DNA of 7,588 nt from assembly GCA_030607895.1 (NCBI GenBank), contig JAUWJC010000187.1:1-7588 (forward strand). The letters are read 5' to 3'. Numbering within the stretch: the first letter of the stretch is position 1; the number at the start of each line of letters is the position of its first letter. A model generated the notes under the pieces. It was not told where the DNA came from, ran no database searches, and saw only the letters and a list, made by a program, of their open reading frames with translations. Shown here piece by piece: positions 1 through 5,853 of this stretch. The translations under genes were made by a program, and so were the position numbers. The DNA comes from Pirellulales bacterium (lineage in GTDB: Bacteria; Planctomycetota; Planctomycetia; Pirellulales; Thermoguttaceae).

Positions 1-131
1 AAACACGGATCAAGGGGCCGGATTTCGAGTGCCGCCTCATCAGAACAATATCACCGCGGAGGACGCAGAGACGCGCAGAGGAAGAACCCTATAACTTGTC
101 TATCCGTGTTTGATCCGTGTTTCATCCGTGG
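1..131. repeat. Intergenic repeat patch with 11-bp tandem units and a short inverted repeat
   Basis: No gene is visible in the first 190 bases. Positions 102-131 hold an 11-bp tandem repeat: two full units of ATCCGTGTTT plus one base, then a partial third unit. The first 13 bases (AAACACGGATCAA) are the exact reverse complement of 110-122, so the patch can fold back on itself or is two opposed copies of one short repeat. Bases 55-82 are a purine-rich stretch of GACGCAGAG-like words. The function is unknown; this looks like dispersed intergenic repeat sequence lying downstream of the HAD gene. Confidence 0.6.
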
Positions 132-158
132 CCTGATTCCATTGTGCCCGTGAACGGT

Positions 159-186
159 TATCCCTAATCCCCAATCCCCAATCCCT
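159..186. repeat. Heptanucleotide tandem array (AATCCCC type, 4 units)
   Basis: Four consecutive 7-bp units read TATCCCT, AATCCCC, AATCCCC, AATCCCT. The array ends 4 bp before the stop codon of the minus-strand HAD gene, so it is immediately downstream of that gene. It is one of several 7-bp arrays in the gaps of this window and resembles in style the short tandem heptanucleotide repeats described in filamentous cyanobacteria. No function can be assigned. Confidence 0.75.
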
Positions 187-190
187 ATTT

Positions 191-1054
191 TCACTCAACC
201 GGCCATGGCGGTTTCTCGGGCAGATAGGTGTCGAACTCCCTCAGCAATTGCTCTTGATACTCGCCGGCAAACGTGCCGGAGAGGAATCGGTCGATGCCCT
301 CTTCATAAAGCCGCTTCCAACTGGCTTCCTCCACACCGGGGTTAATGGGGAAGAACAGGGCCTTGTTGGCCTGGGCCGCCTTGTAGTCGCCCGGGGCGTC
401 GCCGATCATTAGCGTGTGCCCGGCCGGGTACTTCGAGGCCGCACCGAGCGACTCCTTCTTCGTACCCGCCTCCTGACCGCAAATCGCCACGACGTACTGC
501 GCCAGGTCGTGCTCGGCCCATTCGCGCTGGAGCGCTTCCTGAGGTGTGGCCGAAACCACCATGGCGTCGGCCTTGTCGTCGAGCTTATCGAGACTCTCGC
601 GAACGAACGGAAACGGTGGCACGCCGCGAACCATGTCGGTAATCGATTGGTTGACCGCCGTGGACCATTTTAGAATGTGTTTCAGATCGGCGTCACCGTT
701 TTTTTCCACTTCCTTCTCCAGCGCCGGGTTTCCCAGCTTCGTCTCCCGGGCGACCCAATCGCCGAGCGACTGTGGAATCGTGATCTTCACACCCCGGGCT
801 TTGACCTCGGGGCGCTTCTGGAGCCATTGGAGCGTTTCGATCAGTGCGGGGAAGCGGTTGACACCGCGGCTCTTGGAGTAAAGGTTGACGAACTCCGCCG
901 CCTCGCGGGCGTACTTGCTGACACCCTGCAATTCCATGTGATTGATGATGTTGGGAATGAAACACTCCTTGTGCTTCAACTCCATCGTGTCGAACGCACA
1001 TCCGTCCGAATCGATGCCCACCAGGTAATCGTGCTTGGGGGTGAAGTCAATCAT
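191..1054 (-). CDS. HAD-superfamily hydrolase, probable phosphatase
   Basis: This 287-residue protein has no signal peptide and is predicted cytoplasmic. The four HAD motifs are visible in order: motif I GIDSDG at residues 13-18, with D15 as expected nucleophile and D17 as general acid; motif II VVSATP at 166-171, with S168; a motif III lysine probably K199 or K200; and motif IV GDAPGD at 218-223, with D219 and D223 as Mg ligands. About 148 residues separate motifs I and II, a large C1-type cap, which normally selects the substrate. The family hydrolyses phosphoesters through a phospho-aspartate intermediate; the substrate here cannot be read from sequence. The start was chosen because motif I follows 12 residues later, as is usual, although no good Shine-Dalgarno precedes it. 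It is the last gene of the minus-strand run, 127 bp after the PFK frame, with a palindromic repeat in between. Domain assignment is firm, function is not. Confidence 0.85.
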   Translation of the reverse strand: MIDFTPKHDYLVGIDSDGCAFDTMELKHKECFIPNIINHMELQGVSKYAREAAEFVNLYSKSRGVNRFPALIETLQWLQKRPEVKARGVKITIPQSLGDWVARETKLGNPALEKEVEKNGDADLKHILKWSTAVNQSITDMVRGVPPFPFVRESLDKLDDKADAMVVSATPQEALQREWAEHDLAQYVVAICGQEAGTKKESLGAASKYPAGHTLMIGDAPGDYKAAQANKALFFPINPGVEEASWKRLYEEGIDRFLSGTFAGEYQEQLLREFDTYLPEKPPWPVE

Positions 1055-1085
1055 CTCATAATGGTCTGGGGTGTTATGGTGTTGT

Positions 1086-1186
1086 CATAAAGCCGCGCCC
1101 GGTGGTCGCGCCCGAAGCGAAATAACTTGAAAATAACACACGCCTGCCGCTAGTCGCTCGGCGCGACCACCGGTCGCGGCTTTATG
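1086..1186. repeat. Long inverted repeat (27-bp arms) overlapping the PFK stop codon
   Basis: Arms 1086-1112 and 1160-1186 are reverse complements with one mismatch in 27, separated by 47 bp. Each arm begins TAAAGCCGCG when read inward and is itself partly palindromic (GCGACC, 3 nt, GGTCGC at 1164-1178). The same core sequence recurs in the repeat at 4702-4781. The right arm, read on the minus strand, supplies the TAA that ends the PFK reading frame (1184-1182). The whole unit could form a strong hairpin in the transcript between PFK and the HAD gene. It may be a REP- or MITE-like mobile repeat. Neither a terminator role (there is no clear T tract) nor mobility is shown. Confidence 0.8.
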
Positions 1187-1427
1187 AGCGGTCGGCCTGC
1201 GGCACGTATTTGTCTAGCTTCTGTTCAGCGAAGATCGGCTCGAACCGCGTAAGCCGCTGCCGGCCGTCGATCATCGGCAGGCTGATCATGTCGCCGCCCA
1301 CCAGGGGCCGGGCGTAGCGGACAAAGTCGTCCGTCACGTCGCAGCCGTTTTCGGCAATCCAATTGCTCGGGAAGGTCCGCTCGCTGTTGGCTACTTCCTC
1401 CAACGGGACCTTGTCGTATCGGACGCT
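1182..1427 (-). pseudogene. C-terminal 81 codons of PPi-type phosphofructokinase, cut off by an in-frame stop
   Basis: This stretch continues the PFK frame without any shift directly after the TAA at 1430-1428. It encodes SVRYDKVPLEEVANSE and then a tail with DVTDDFVRYARPLVGGD, which I recognise as the usual C-terminal region of this PFK clade, where a conserved DVT-x-x-F-x-x-Y-x-PL stretch precedes the end. It remains open for 81 codons to TAA at 1184-1182, and that stop lies in the repeat arm. The first internal ATG (1403-1401) has no good Shine-Dalgarno and lies within conserved sequence, so independent translation is unlikely. I read it as the separated tail of one gene. A recent nonsense mutation, a base error in the assembly, or stop readthrough would all give this picture. 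Confidence 0.75.
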
Positions 1428-2471
1428 TTAAACCGGGCCGGGGTCACGTAGGATGGTGGCCATGTAACCGCTGGTTCCCTCGGCCGCCAATTGGGCAGCC
1501 ATCCGGCCGACGTTGTACGACTCGTCCAGGTCGACCGAGGAGGCGTAGGCCATCGAATGACGCTGGTCGGTTCCCGACACATTCCCCCGGGCGGCCCCCT
1601 TCGCTGTCAGCCCAACCTGGTTAAGGTAATTCACTACGATCTGGCAAACAGAAATCTGGCTGGACCCGAAGGAAATATGTCCGAACGAGTCCAGCACTTC
1701 GCCCACTTTACCCACGTCGAACCCTTCGCTTATGACTACCAGGCAACGCCCGTCCCGGCCAAGCTGGTCGTTGACCTGATCGGCCAATTGCTCCAGCGTG
1801 CAAGGGCTCTCGGCCAGGTAAATCTGAAGCGGAAACTCGCGCGCCGGATCGGCAAGTCGGGCGGCGGCCGGAATGAACCCGATCTTTCGGCCCATCGCCT
1901 GCATTACCAACACCGGGTCGGCCGGGCAGGAGCCCTTGTTCTCCTCGTTGGCGTTCTGGACCATGTGCATCCAGTACTTGGCCACCGAGCCGTAGCCGGG
2001 CGTGTGGTCGATTAGCTTGAACTGGCTGTCGCCGATGTCGTTATCGATCGTCTTCGGCACGCCGACGGCCACCAGGTCGAGCCCTCGCTTGTGGGCAAGC
2101 TGGGCAACCTTGTTGGCAGTGTCCATCGAATCGTTGCCGCCGATGTAGAGAAAATAGCGCACCCCGTGCGCCCGAAACACCTCGATCACCCGCTCGAAGT
2201 CCTCGTCCTGCCCCTTCTTCAGCTTGTAGCGGCACGTGCCGATCGATCCGGCCGTCGGGGTGTACCGCAGCAGGGCCACCTCTTCGGCCGGCTGGGCCGA
2301 TAGATCGAGCAGTTCCTCCTTCAGGACGCCCTCGATTCCGTGCCGGGCGCCGTAGACCGTGCCGATCTGGTCGAGGTCCCTGGCAGCCTCGATGATTCCG
2401 CGGAGACTGCTGTTGATCACATGCGTCGGTCCGCCGCTCTGGGCGACGACAAGATTGCCTAGTTCGCTCAT
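1428..2471 (-). CDS. pfp: PPi-type 6-phosphofructokinase, prematurely terminated after 347 residues
   Basis: This is the N-terminal 347 residues of a phosphofructokinase, which phosphorylates fructose 6-phosphate to fructose 1,6-bisphosphate in glycolysis. Visible motifs are QSGGPT at 11-16 (phosphate-donor loop), GGNDS at 111-115, PKTIDND at 139-145 (catalytic loop), MGR at 193-195, ESP at 221-223 and a GTDQR sugar-phosphate motif at 300-304. Lysine in PKTIDND, and Asp at the fourth position of GGND where ATP enzymes have Gly, point to pyrophosphate as donor; this is family knowledge, not proof. ATG at 2471 is preferred over an in-frame TTG at 2480, because GGGAA lies about 9 nt upstream and SELGNLVVAQSGG is a normal N-terminus. 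The frame hits TAA at 1430-1428, but coding resumes in the same frame for 81 codons, so the full protein would be about 429 residues, a normal length. Whether the short form is active is doubtful. Confidence 0.85.
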   Translation of the reverse strand: MSELGNLVVAQSGGPTHVINSSLRGIIEAARDLDQIGTVYGARHGIEGVLKEELLDLSAQPAEEVALLRYTPTAGSIGTCRYKLKKGQDEDFERVIEVFRAHGVRYFLYIGGNDSMDTANKVAQLAHKRGLDLVAVGVPKTIDNDIGDSQFKLIDHTPGYGSVAKYWMHMVQNANEENKGSCPADPVLVMQAMGRKIGFIPAAARLADPAREFPLQIYLAESPCTLEQLADQVNDQLGRDGRCLVVISEGFDVGKVGEVLDSFGHISFGSSQISVCQIVVNYLNQVGLTAKGAARGNVSGTDQRHSMAYASSVDLDESYNVGRMAAQLAAEGTSGYMATILRDPGPV

Positions 2472-2473
2472 TC

Positions 2474-2487
2474 TTCCCAATTCCCAA
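2474..2487 (-). repeat. Duplicated heptamer forming the PFK ribosome-binding region
   Basis: On the minus strand two perfect copies of TTGGGAA stand in tandem just before GA-ATG of the PFK gene. The GGGAA of the upstream copy lies about 9 nt before the ATG and is the best Shine-Dalgarno-like sequence available. The in-frame TTG at 2480 is the first codon of the downstream copy. A 7-bp unit again appears here, as in the larger arrays of the window. Confidence 0.5.
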
Positions 2488-2548
2488 CTGAAGTTGCTCG
2501 AATCCCGACAAAAACGCCAATTCTATCGCCCGCCGGAACAACAGGCAA

Positions 2549-3559
2549 TTACTTATCCTTTGCGACTTCTTCCCGGGCTTTCTTCATCACGCTCTCGAGC
2601 GTCACGGGACAACCGCCCTGCCGCTTGCTCTCGTCGGCGGCTTCCATGAAGGCGAAGATTTCGAGTGTCTCTTCCTCGGCAACCGGCGGCTTGCCGGTCT
2701 TGAAGAATTTTACGATCTGTTCGATCAGCGGCTCGTAACCGTCGAACCCGCCGCCGGGCAGGACCGCCTTGGTGCCGAAAATCGTCGAGCCGTAGCCGCG
2801 GCGGCTGTCGCGAATGCCACGGCAGGAGCCGATCCGGCCGGTCTTCCAGACACCCACTATCATGTCCTGCCCCTCGGTATGGACCCGCGTGACCTTTTCG
2901 CAACCGGTGCCCATGATGGTGAACAACGGCTCGACACCGTGGATACCGTACCAGAAGTAGTCGGGATGGTGCGGTTCCAGAGAGCAGGGGGCATACTGAT
3001 CGCAGCCGCGAATCTCGCCGAGCTTGGCGTTCGTGCGAGCGCCAAGCGTCTCCTTGCCATAGCGGAGCGAAGAACTGGAAAAACAGGGCACGCCGGTTTT
3101 CTTCGATAGTTCAAATATCCTGATCGTGGCGGCCAGCGAGGCGGCTATCGGCTTGGCGATGAACAGCGGCTTGCCGGCGGCGAACACCGGCCGGGCCTGC
3201 GGCAGGTGGGTCCGGCCGTCGATGCTCAACAGAAGCACGGCGTCGACCTTCCCGAGCAGCTTGTCGATTGAATCGACGATCTCGACACCCAGCTTGCGAA
3301 CCGGCTCGACGCGACTGTTCAATATTTTCATGCTGTCCGGGATGTCGGGGCTTCCGCCGGGGTACGCGGCCACGATGGTTATGTCGGCCAACTCGCCCTC
3401 GGCCTTCGGGTTGTTGATGATTTTGGTCCACGGCAGGCCGTGCGCATCCAGGCCGATGATCCCAGCCTTGATCGGGGCCTTCAGTCCGTCGGCCAATGCC
3501 GACCCGGCCAAGACCGCAACAACCAACACTGCAAACACACTCACTCCAGTCAAACGCAT
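2549..3559 (-). CDS. Exported Gfo/Idh/MocA-family oxidoreductase (paralogue B)
   Basis: This 336-residue protein has a Sec-type signal peptide: MRLTG, a hydrophobic core at residues 6-19, and a likely cut after SALA (residue 23). The mature part begins with a Rossmann fold, GIIGLDAHG at 33-41, in place of the canonical GxGxxG. The family lysine loop, normally EKP, reads AKP at 135-137. A conserved block EPHHPDYFWYGIHG at 195-208 carries the likely catalytic His207, but the usual Asp four residues before it is Trp. FAFMEAADESK at 303-313 marks the C-terminal domain. The family oxidises or reduces sugars and cyclitols with NAD(P); the substrate is unknown. The start was set at 3559 by AAGGAG 6 nt upstream and by the signal peptide; the frame is open further upstream but would run through the preceding gene. 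It is about half identical by eye to the next upstream gene, so a tandem duplication is likely. PFK follows after 77 bp. Confidence 0.88.
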   Translation of the reverse strand: MRLTGVSVFAVLVVAVLAGSALADGLKAPIKAGIIGLDAHGLPWTKIINNPKAEGELADITIVAAYPGGSPDIPDSMKILNSRVEPVRKLGVEIVDSIDKLLGKVDAVLLLSIDGRTHLPQARPVFAAGKPLFIAKPIAASLAATIRIFELSKKTGVPCFSSSSLRYGKETLGARTNAKLGEIRGCDQYAPCSLEPHHPDYFWYGIHGVEPLFTIMGTGCEKVTRVHTEGQDMIVGVWKTGRIGSCRGIRDSRRGYGSTIFGTKAVLPGGGFDGYEPLIEQIVKFFKTGKPPVAEEETLEIFAFMEAADESKRQGGCPVTLESVMKKAREEVAKDK

Positions 3560-3565
3560 CGCAAT

Positions 3566-3571
3566 CTCCTT
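3566..3571 (-). promoter_or_regulatory. Shine-Dalgarno for the 2549-3559 oxidoreductase
   Basis: AAGGAG on the minus strand lies 6 nt before the ATG at 3559. It decides the start against an in-frame extension reaching back to 3838, which would add 93 residues of low-complexity Arg-rich sequence antisense-free but out of frame with, and overlapping, the preceding gene. Confidence 0.8.
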
Positions 3572-3589
3572 TTTAGTAAATTGATTCCG

Positions 3590-3607
3590 CGCCGCGTGGA
3601 CGCGGCG
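3590..3607. repeat. Short GC-rich palindrome between the two oxidoreductase genes
   Basis: CGCCGCGT, GG, ACGCGGCG forms a perfect 8-bp-arm palindrome in the 113-bp gap between the paralogous oxidoreductase genes. It is followed by GCTAAAC, whose reverse complement begins GTTTAGCC and resembles the TAAAGCC start of the longer repeats at 1086-1186 and 4702-4781. It may be a reduced or related member of that intergenic palindrome class. No T tract follows on the minus strand, so I do not call it a terminator. Confidence 0.6.
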
Positions 3608-3672
3608 GCTAAACGGATACCACGCACGCCGAGGGTTTACATGCGTGCAAACATGTACCGTATGACCACTGA

Positions 3673-4674
3673 TTACTTCCTCGTAGCGTTGATCTTCTTG
3701 GCTCGCTCGATCATGCTCTGGATCGTAACGGGCGCTCCGCCCTTGGCCTTGCTTTCGTCCGCCGCTTCCATGAAGGCGAACATCTCGATGGTTTCTTCGG
3801 CGTGAACGGGCGCGATGCCGGTCTTGAAGAACTTGCATATCTCGACGACCAGCGGTTTGTAGCCGCCGTACTTACCCAACGTACCGCTGCTCTTCGTGCC
3901 CACGATCTCGGCGCCGTACCCCTTTTTGCCGATGAAGGTGCCAGTGCGGCCGCCTTCCCAGGTGCCGACAACTTTCTTCTCGCCGACTCGCTTGACCGAT
4001 TGGCAGCCGGTGCCCATGATCGTGAAGAGCGTCTCGCAGCCGTGAATACCGTACCAGAAGAGGTCGGGATGATGTGGCTCGATGCTCATCGGGCTACAGG
4101 CGATGCAACTCTTGACCTTGCCGAAAGGCGACGTTTCGTAGTTCCGCGCGGCCTGGACGCTCTCTCCGAATCGGAGTGAGGAACTGGAGAAGACCGGCAC
4201 GTTCTTCTCCTTGGCCAATCGGAATATCTCCATCACGTCGGCCAGCGAGACGGCCATCGGCTTGTCGATAAACAGCGGCTTGCCCGCGGCGATTACCGGC
4301 CTGGCCTGCTCGAGGTGCGGCCGGCCGTCGACGCTCTCCAGAAGCACGGCGTCCACGTTCTTGACCATCTCTTCGATCGTGTCGTAGATCGTGCAGCCCT
4401 GCTCGCGAAGGAACTGGGTGTACTTCTCTCGCCGGTCCCAGCTTGACGGATTGTCTTTCACGCCGCCGGTGAACCCGGCCACCACCTTGAAGTCAGCCAG
4501 CGGGCCGGTGGCTTTCGGGTCGTTTATGGTTTTGGTGAAGGCGGGCACGTGGGAGGTGGTTGTTCCGATAATGCCCACCCTAAGCGGCTTGGCCGCCTCT
4601 TCAGCCCGGGCCGCCGACGCCACGGCAAGAAGAATAACAGTCAACAACAGACAATAGATTGAGCGAGAACGCAT
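3673..4674 (-). CDS. Exported Gfo/Idh/MocA-family oxidoreductase (paralogue A)
   Basis: This 333-residue protein has a Sec-type signal peptide: MRSRS, hydrophobic residues 7-20, and a likely cut after AARA (residue 24). Its Rossmann start is GIIGTTTSH at 34-42. The lysine loop is DKP at 137-139, closer to canonical EKP than the AKP of its neighbour. EPHHPDLFWYGIHG at 199-212 carries His211 as the probable catalytic residue, with Trp where Asp is normal. VDAVLLESVDGRPH at 107-120 and KPLFIDKP are typical of the family. Family members are NAD(P)-dependent sugar or cyclitol oxidoreductases; the substrate is unknown. The start is supported by AAGGAG 9 nt upstream and by the signal peptide. It sits 119 bp after the exported TIM-barrel gene and 113 bp before its own paralogue, on the same strand. 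These three genes are probably co-transcribed and act outside the cytoplasm, although repeats in the gaps could break up the transcript. Confidence 0.9.
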   Translation of the reverse strand: MRSRSIYCLLLTVILLAVASAARAEEAAKPLRVGIIGTTTSHVPAFTKTINDPKATGPLADFKVVAGFTGGVKDNPSSWDRREKYTQFLREQGCTIYDTIEEMVKNVDAVLLESVDGRPHLEQARPVIAAGKPLFIDKPMAVSLADVMEIFRLAKEKNVPVFSSSSLRFGESVQAARNYETSPFGKVKSCIACSPMSIEPHHPDLFWYGIHGCETLFTIMGTGCQSVKRVGEKKVVGTWEGGRTGTFIGKKGYGAEIVGTKSSGTLGKYGGYKPLVVEICKFFKTGIAPVHAEETIEMFAFMEAADESKAKGGAPVTIQSMIERAKKINATRK

Positions 4675-4683
4675 AGTGGTAGT

Positions 4684-4689
4684 CTCCTT
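4684..4689 (-). promoter_or_regulatory. Shine-Dalgarno for the 3673-4674 oxidoreductase
   Basis: AAGGAG on the minus strand lies 9 nt before the ATG at 4674. It is identical in sequence to the site of the downstream paralogue, which fits a duplication that included the leader, or simply a strong consensus site. Confidence 0.75.
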
Positions 4690-4701
4690 GATAAATCGAA
4701 T

Positions 4702-4781
4702 TGTAAAGCCGCGACCAGTGGTCGCGGTTTCGGGAGTTGCCGTCTCTTTGGTGACCCGCGCCCAGTGGTCGCGGCTTTACA
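4702..4781. repeat. Long inverted repeat (26-bp arms), same family as 1086-1186
   Basis: Arms 4702-4727 and 4756-4781 are reverse complements with two mismatches, separated by 28 bp. Each starts GTAAAGCCGCG when read inward. The left arm contains a perfect 19-nt palindrome, CCGCGACCA-G-TGGTCGCGG (4709-4727). Its core matches the arms of the 1086-1186 repeat, with the shared pattern TAAAGCCGCG[A/C]CC[A/G]GTGGTCGCG. It occupies most of the gap between the TIM-barrel gene and paralogue A and could form a cruciform or a strong RNA hairpin, possibly limiting readthrough or stabilising the upstream message. Origin as a REP- or MITE-like element is an inference. Confidence 0.82.
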
Positions 4782-4793
4782 CGGGGAATTCGC

Positions 4794-5759
4794 TTACTTG
4801 CCGGCGATTATCAGGTCGAGGCGTTTGCTCTTTTCCTCCAGCGACAGGCCGCCGCTGCCTTCGATGGTCATCCAGCCGTTGTAGCCGATCTTGTCGAGTT
4901 CTTCTCGTACCAGTGGCCAGTTGACGCTGCCGTCGCGGATATTGCAGAAGCGGCCGCCTTGACCGTTTTCGTTCAGCTTGAAGTCCTTTACGTGGCACTT
5001 CACAATCAGCTTACCCAGCGTGCGAATCCACTCTTCCGGCGCGGCGTACTTCACGTGGTTGCCGATGTCGAAGTATGCCTGGACCCACGGGCTGCCGAGC
5101 GAGGCGACGAAGTTCTCGAATATCGCCGGCTTCACCCAGAGGTTATTCCAGACATTTTCCACGGCAATTATCACGCCGGTTTCCTTGGCCACTGAAATCA
5201 GCTTCTTGAGCGCCGCACGCGTGGAATCGGTTGCATGGTCGTGCGCCTCGATGTACTCCTTGTACTTCGAGTTGTCGCCGGCCGCGACCTTCTTGATATG
5301 GCCCGTCTTCTCGTCGAATTCGATGTCGAATTCCCACGCTTCGGGCATCGGCATTCCGCTGATCCGGCAGGGCACAAGCAAGACCGCATCGCCACCGTAC
5401 GCTTGACAGGCTCGCAACGTTACCTCGACGGTTTTGATGTCTTTTGCGACGACTTCGGGATCCTTGCTATTGAAGTTCGTCCAGCCGCGGAGCACCGAAT
5501 GTACTTTCATGCCGAGTCGCTCGGCGATCTTGCGTCCTTCGGCCGCTTCCTCGGGTGATGCCTGCCGGCTGCTGGACTCGCATCCCTCGAAACCGGCCGC
5601 CTTCCAACTTGCAAGCGTCTTTTCGGTTGGCTTGCCGATCATGGCCTTGAGCAGCTTGGTCTCGAACTCTGATGCAGAAAGCCGGCCGGCAGCTATCAAT
5701 CCCACGCCGGCGGCGGCCGAGGTGGACAGAAAGTTGCGTCGGGTTACGGGGTGTTTCAT
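4794..5759 (-). CDS. Tat-exported sugar phosphate isomerase/epimerase-like TIM-barrel protein
   Basis: This 321-residue protein of the xylose-isomerase-like (AP endonuclease 2) TIM-barrel superfamily begins with a twin-arginine signal: TRRNFL at residues 6-11, then an Ala/Gly-rich hydrophobic segment to about residue 25 and a likely cut near LSA (29). The four metal ligands expected for the fold are visible: E201 in AVENVW, D231 in YFDIGNH, H256 in KCHVKDF and E300 in TIEGS. It should bind divalent metal and isomerise or epimerise a sugar-like substrate, or act as a ketosugar lyase or hydratase-type enzyme; the substrate is unknown. Tat export suggests folding with metal before transport. ATG at 5759 was chosen over the in-frame TTG at 5774, because GGAG sits 9 nt upstream and the TTG would overlap that site. 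It is the first gene of the minus-strand run and is followed by the two exported oxidoreductases, so a shared sugar pathway is likely. Confidence 0.9.
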   Translation of the reverse strand: MKHPVTRRNFLSTSAAAGVGLIAAGRLSASEFETKLLKAMIGKPTEKTLASWKAAGFEGCESSSRQASPEEAAEGRKIAERLGMKVHSVLRGWTNFNSKDPEVVAKDIKTVEVTLRACQAYGGDAVLLVPCRISGMPMPEAWEFDIEFDEKTGHIKKVAAGDNSKYKEYIEAHDHATDSTRAALKKLISVAKETGVIIAVENVWNNLWVKPAIFENFVASLGSPWVQAYFDIGNHVKYAAPEEWIRTLGKLIVKCHVKDFKLNENGQGGRFCNIRDGSVNWPLVREELDKIGYNGWMTIEGSGGLSLEEKSKRLDLIIAGK

Positions 5760-5768
5760 AAGGCGTTT

Positions 5769-5772
5769 CTCC
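5769..5772 (-). promoter_or_regulatory. Shine-Dalgarno (GGAG) for the TIM-barrel gene
   Basis: GGAG on the minus strand lies 9 nt upstream of ATG 5759. The only alternative start, TTG at 5774-5772, shares bases with this site and would add the five residues MEKRL ahead of the Tat signal, so the ATG is preferred. Confidence 0.6.
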
Positions 5773-5793
5773 AAATTCGGGTGTGTGGCAATG

Positions 5794-5833
5794 AGTTTTC
5801 AGTTTTCAGTTTTCAGTTTTCAGTTTTCAGTTT
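5794..5833. repeat. Heptanucleotide tandem array AGTTTTC, 5.7 units
   Basis: Five identical AGTTTTC units are followed by a partial AGTTT, with no substitutions. The array lies 22 bp upstream of the GGAG site of the minus-strand TIM-barrel gene, within its probable leader or promoter region. Perfect short tandem arrays of this length are prone to copy-number change by slippage, and that could change spacing in the leader. No such variation can be seen from one sequence. Confidence 0.9.
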
Positions 5834-5853
5834 GAAACCCCCATTTTCAGCGG

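Noticed and set aside
1428..1430. TAA as a sense or recoded codon in this organism
   Set aside because: TAA ends at least four reading frames here at natural positions, so general reassignment is untenable. Site-specific readthrough remains possible but has no visible signal.
1491..2015. 174-codon open frame on the plus strand
   Set aside because: It lies antisense to conserved PFK sequence, with no domain and no Shine-Dalgarno.
2041..2541. 166-codon minus-strand frame overlapping PFK
   Set aside because: It is a shifted-frame shadow of PFK with Arg-rich, motif-free translation.
3560..3838. Upstream in-frame extension of the 2549-3559 oxidoreductase to 3838
   Set aside because: It would overlap the preceding gene by 166 bp in another frame, gives Arg-rich low-quality sequence, and buries the signal peptide. 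AAGGAG before 3559 fixes the start.
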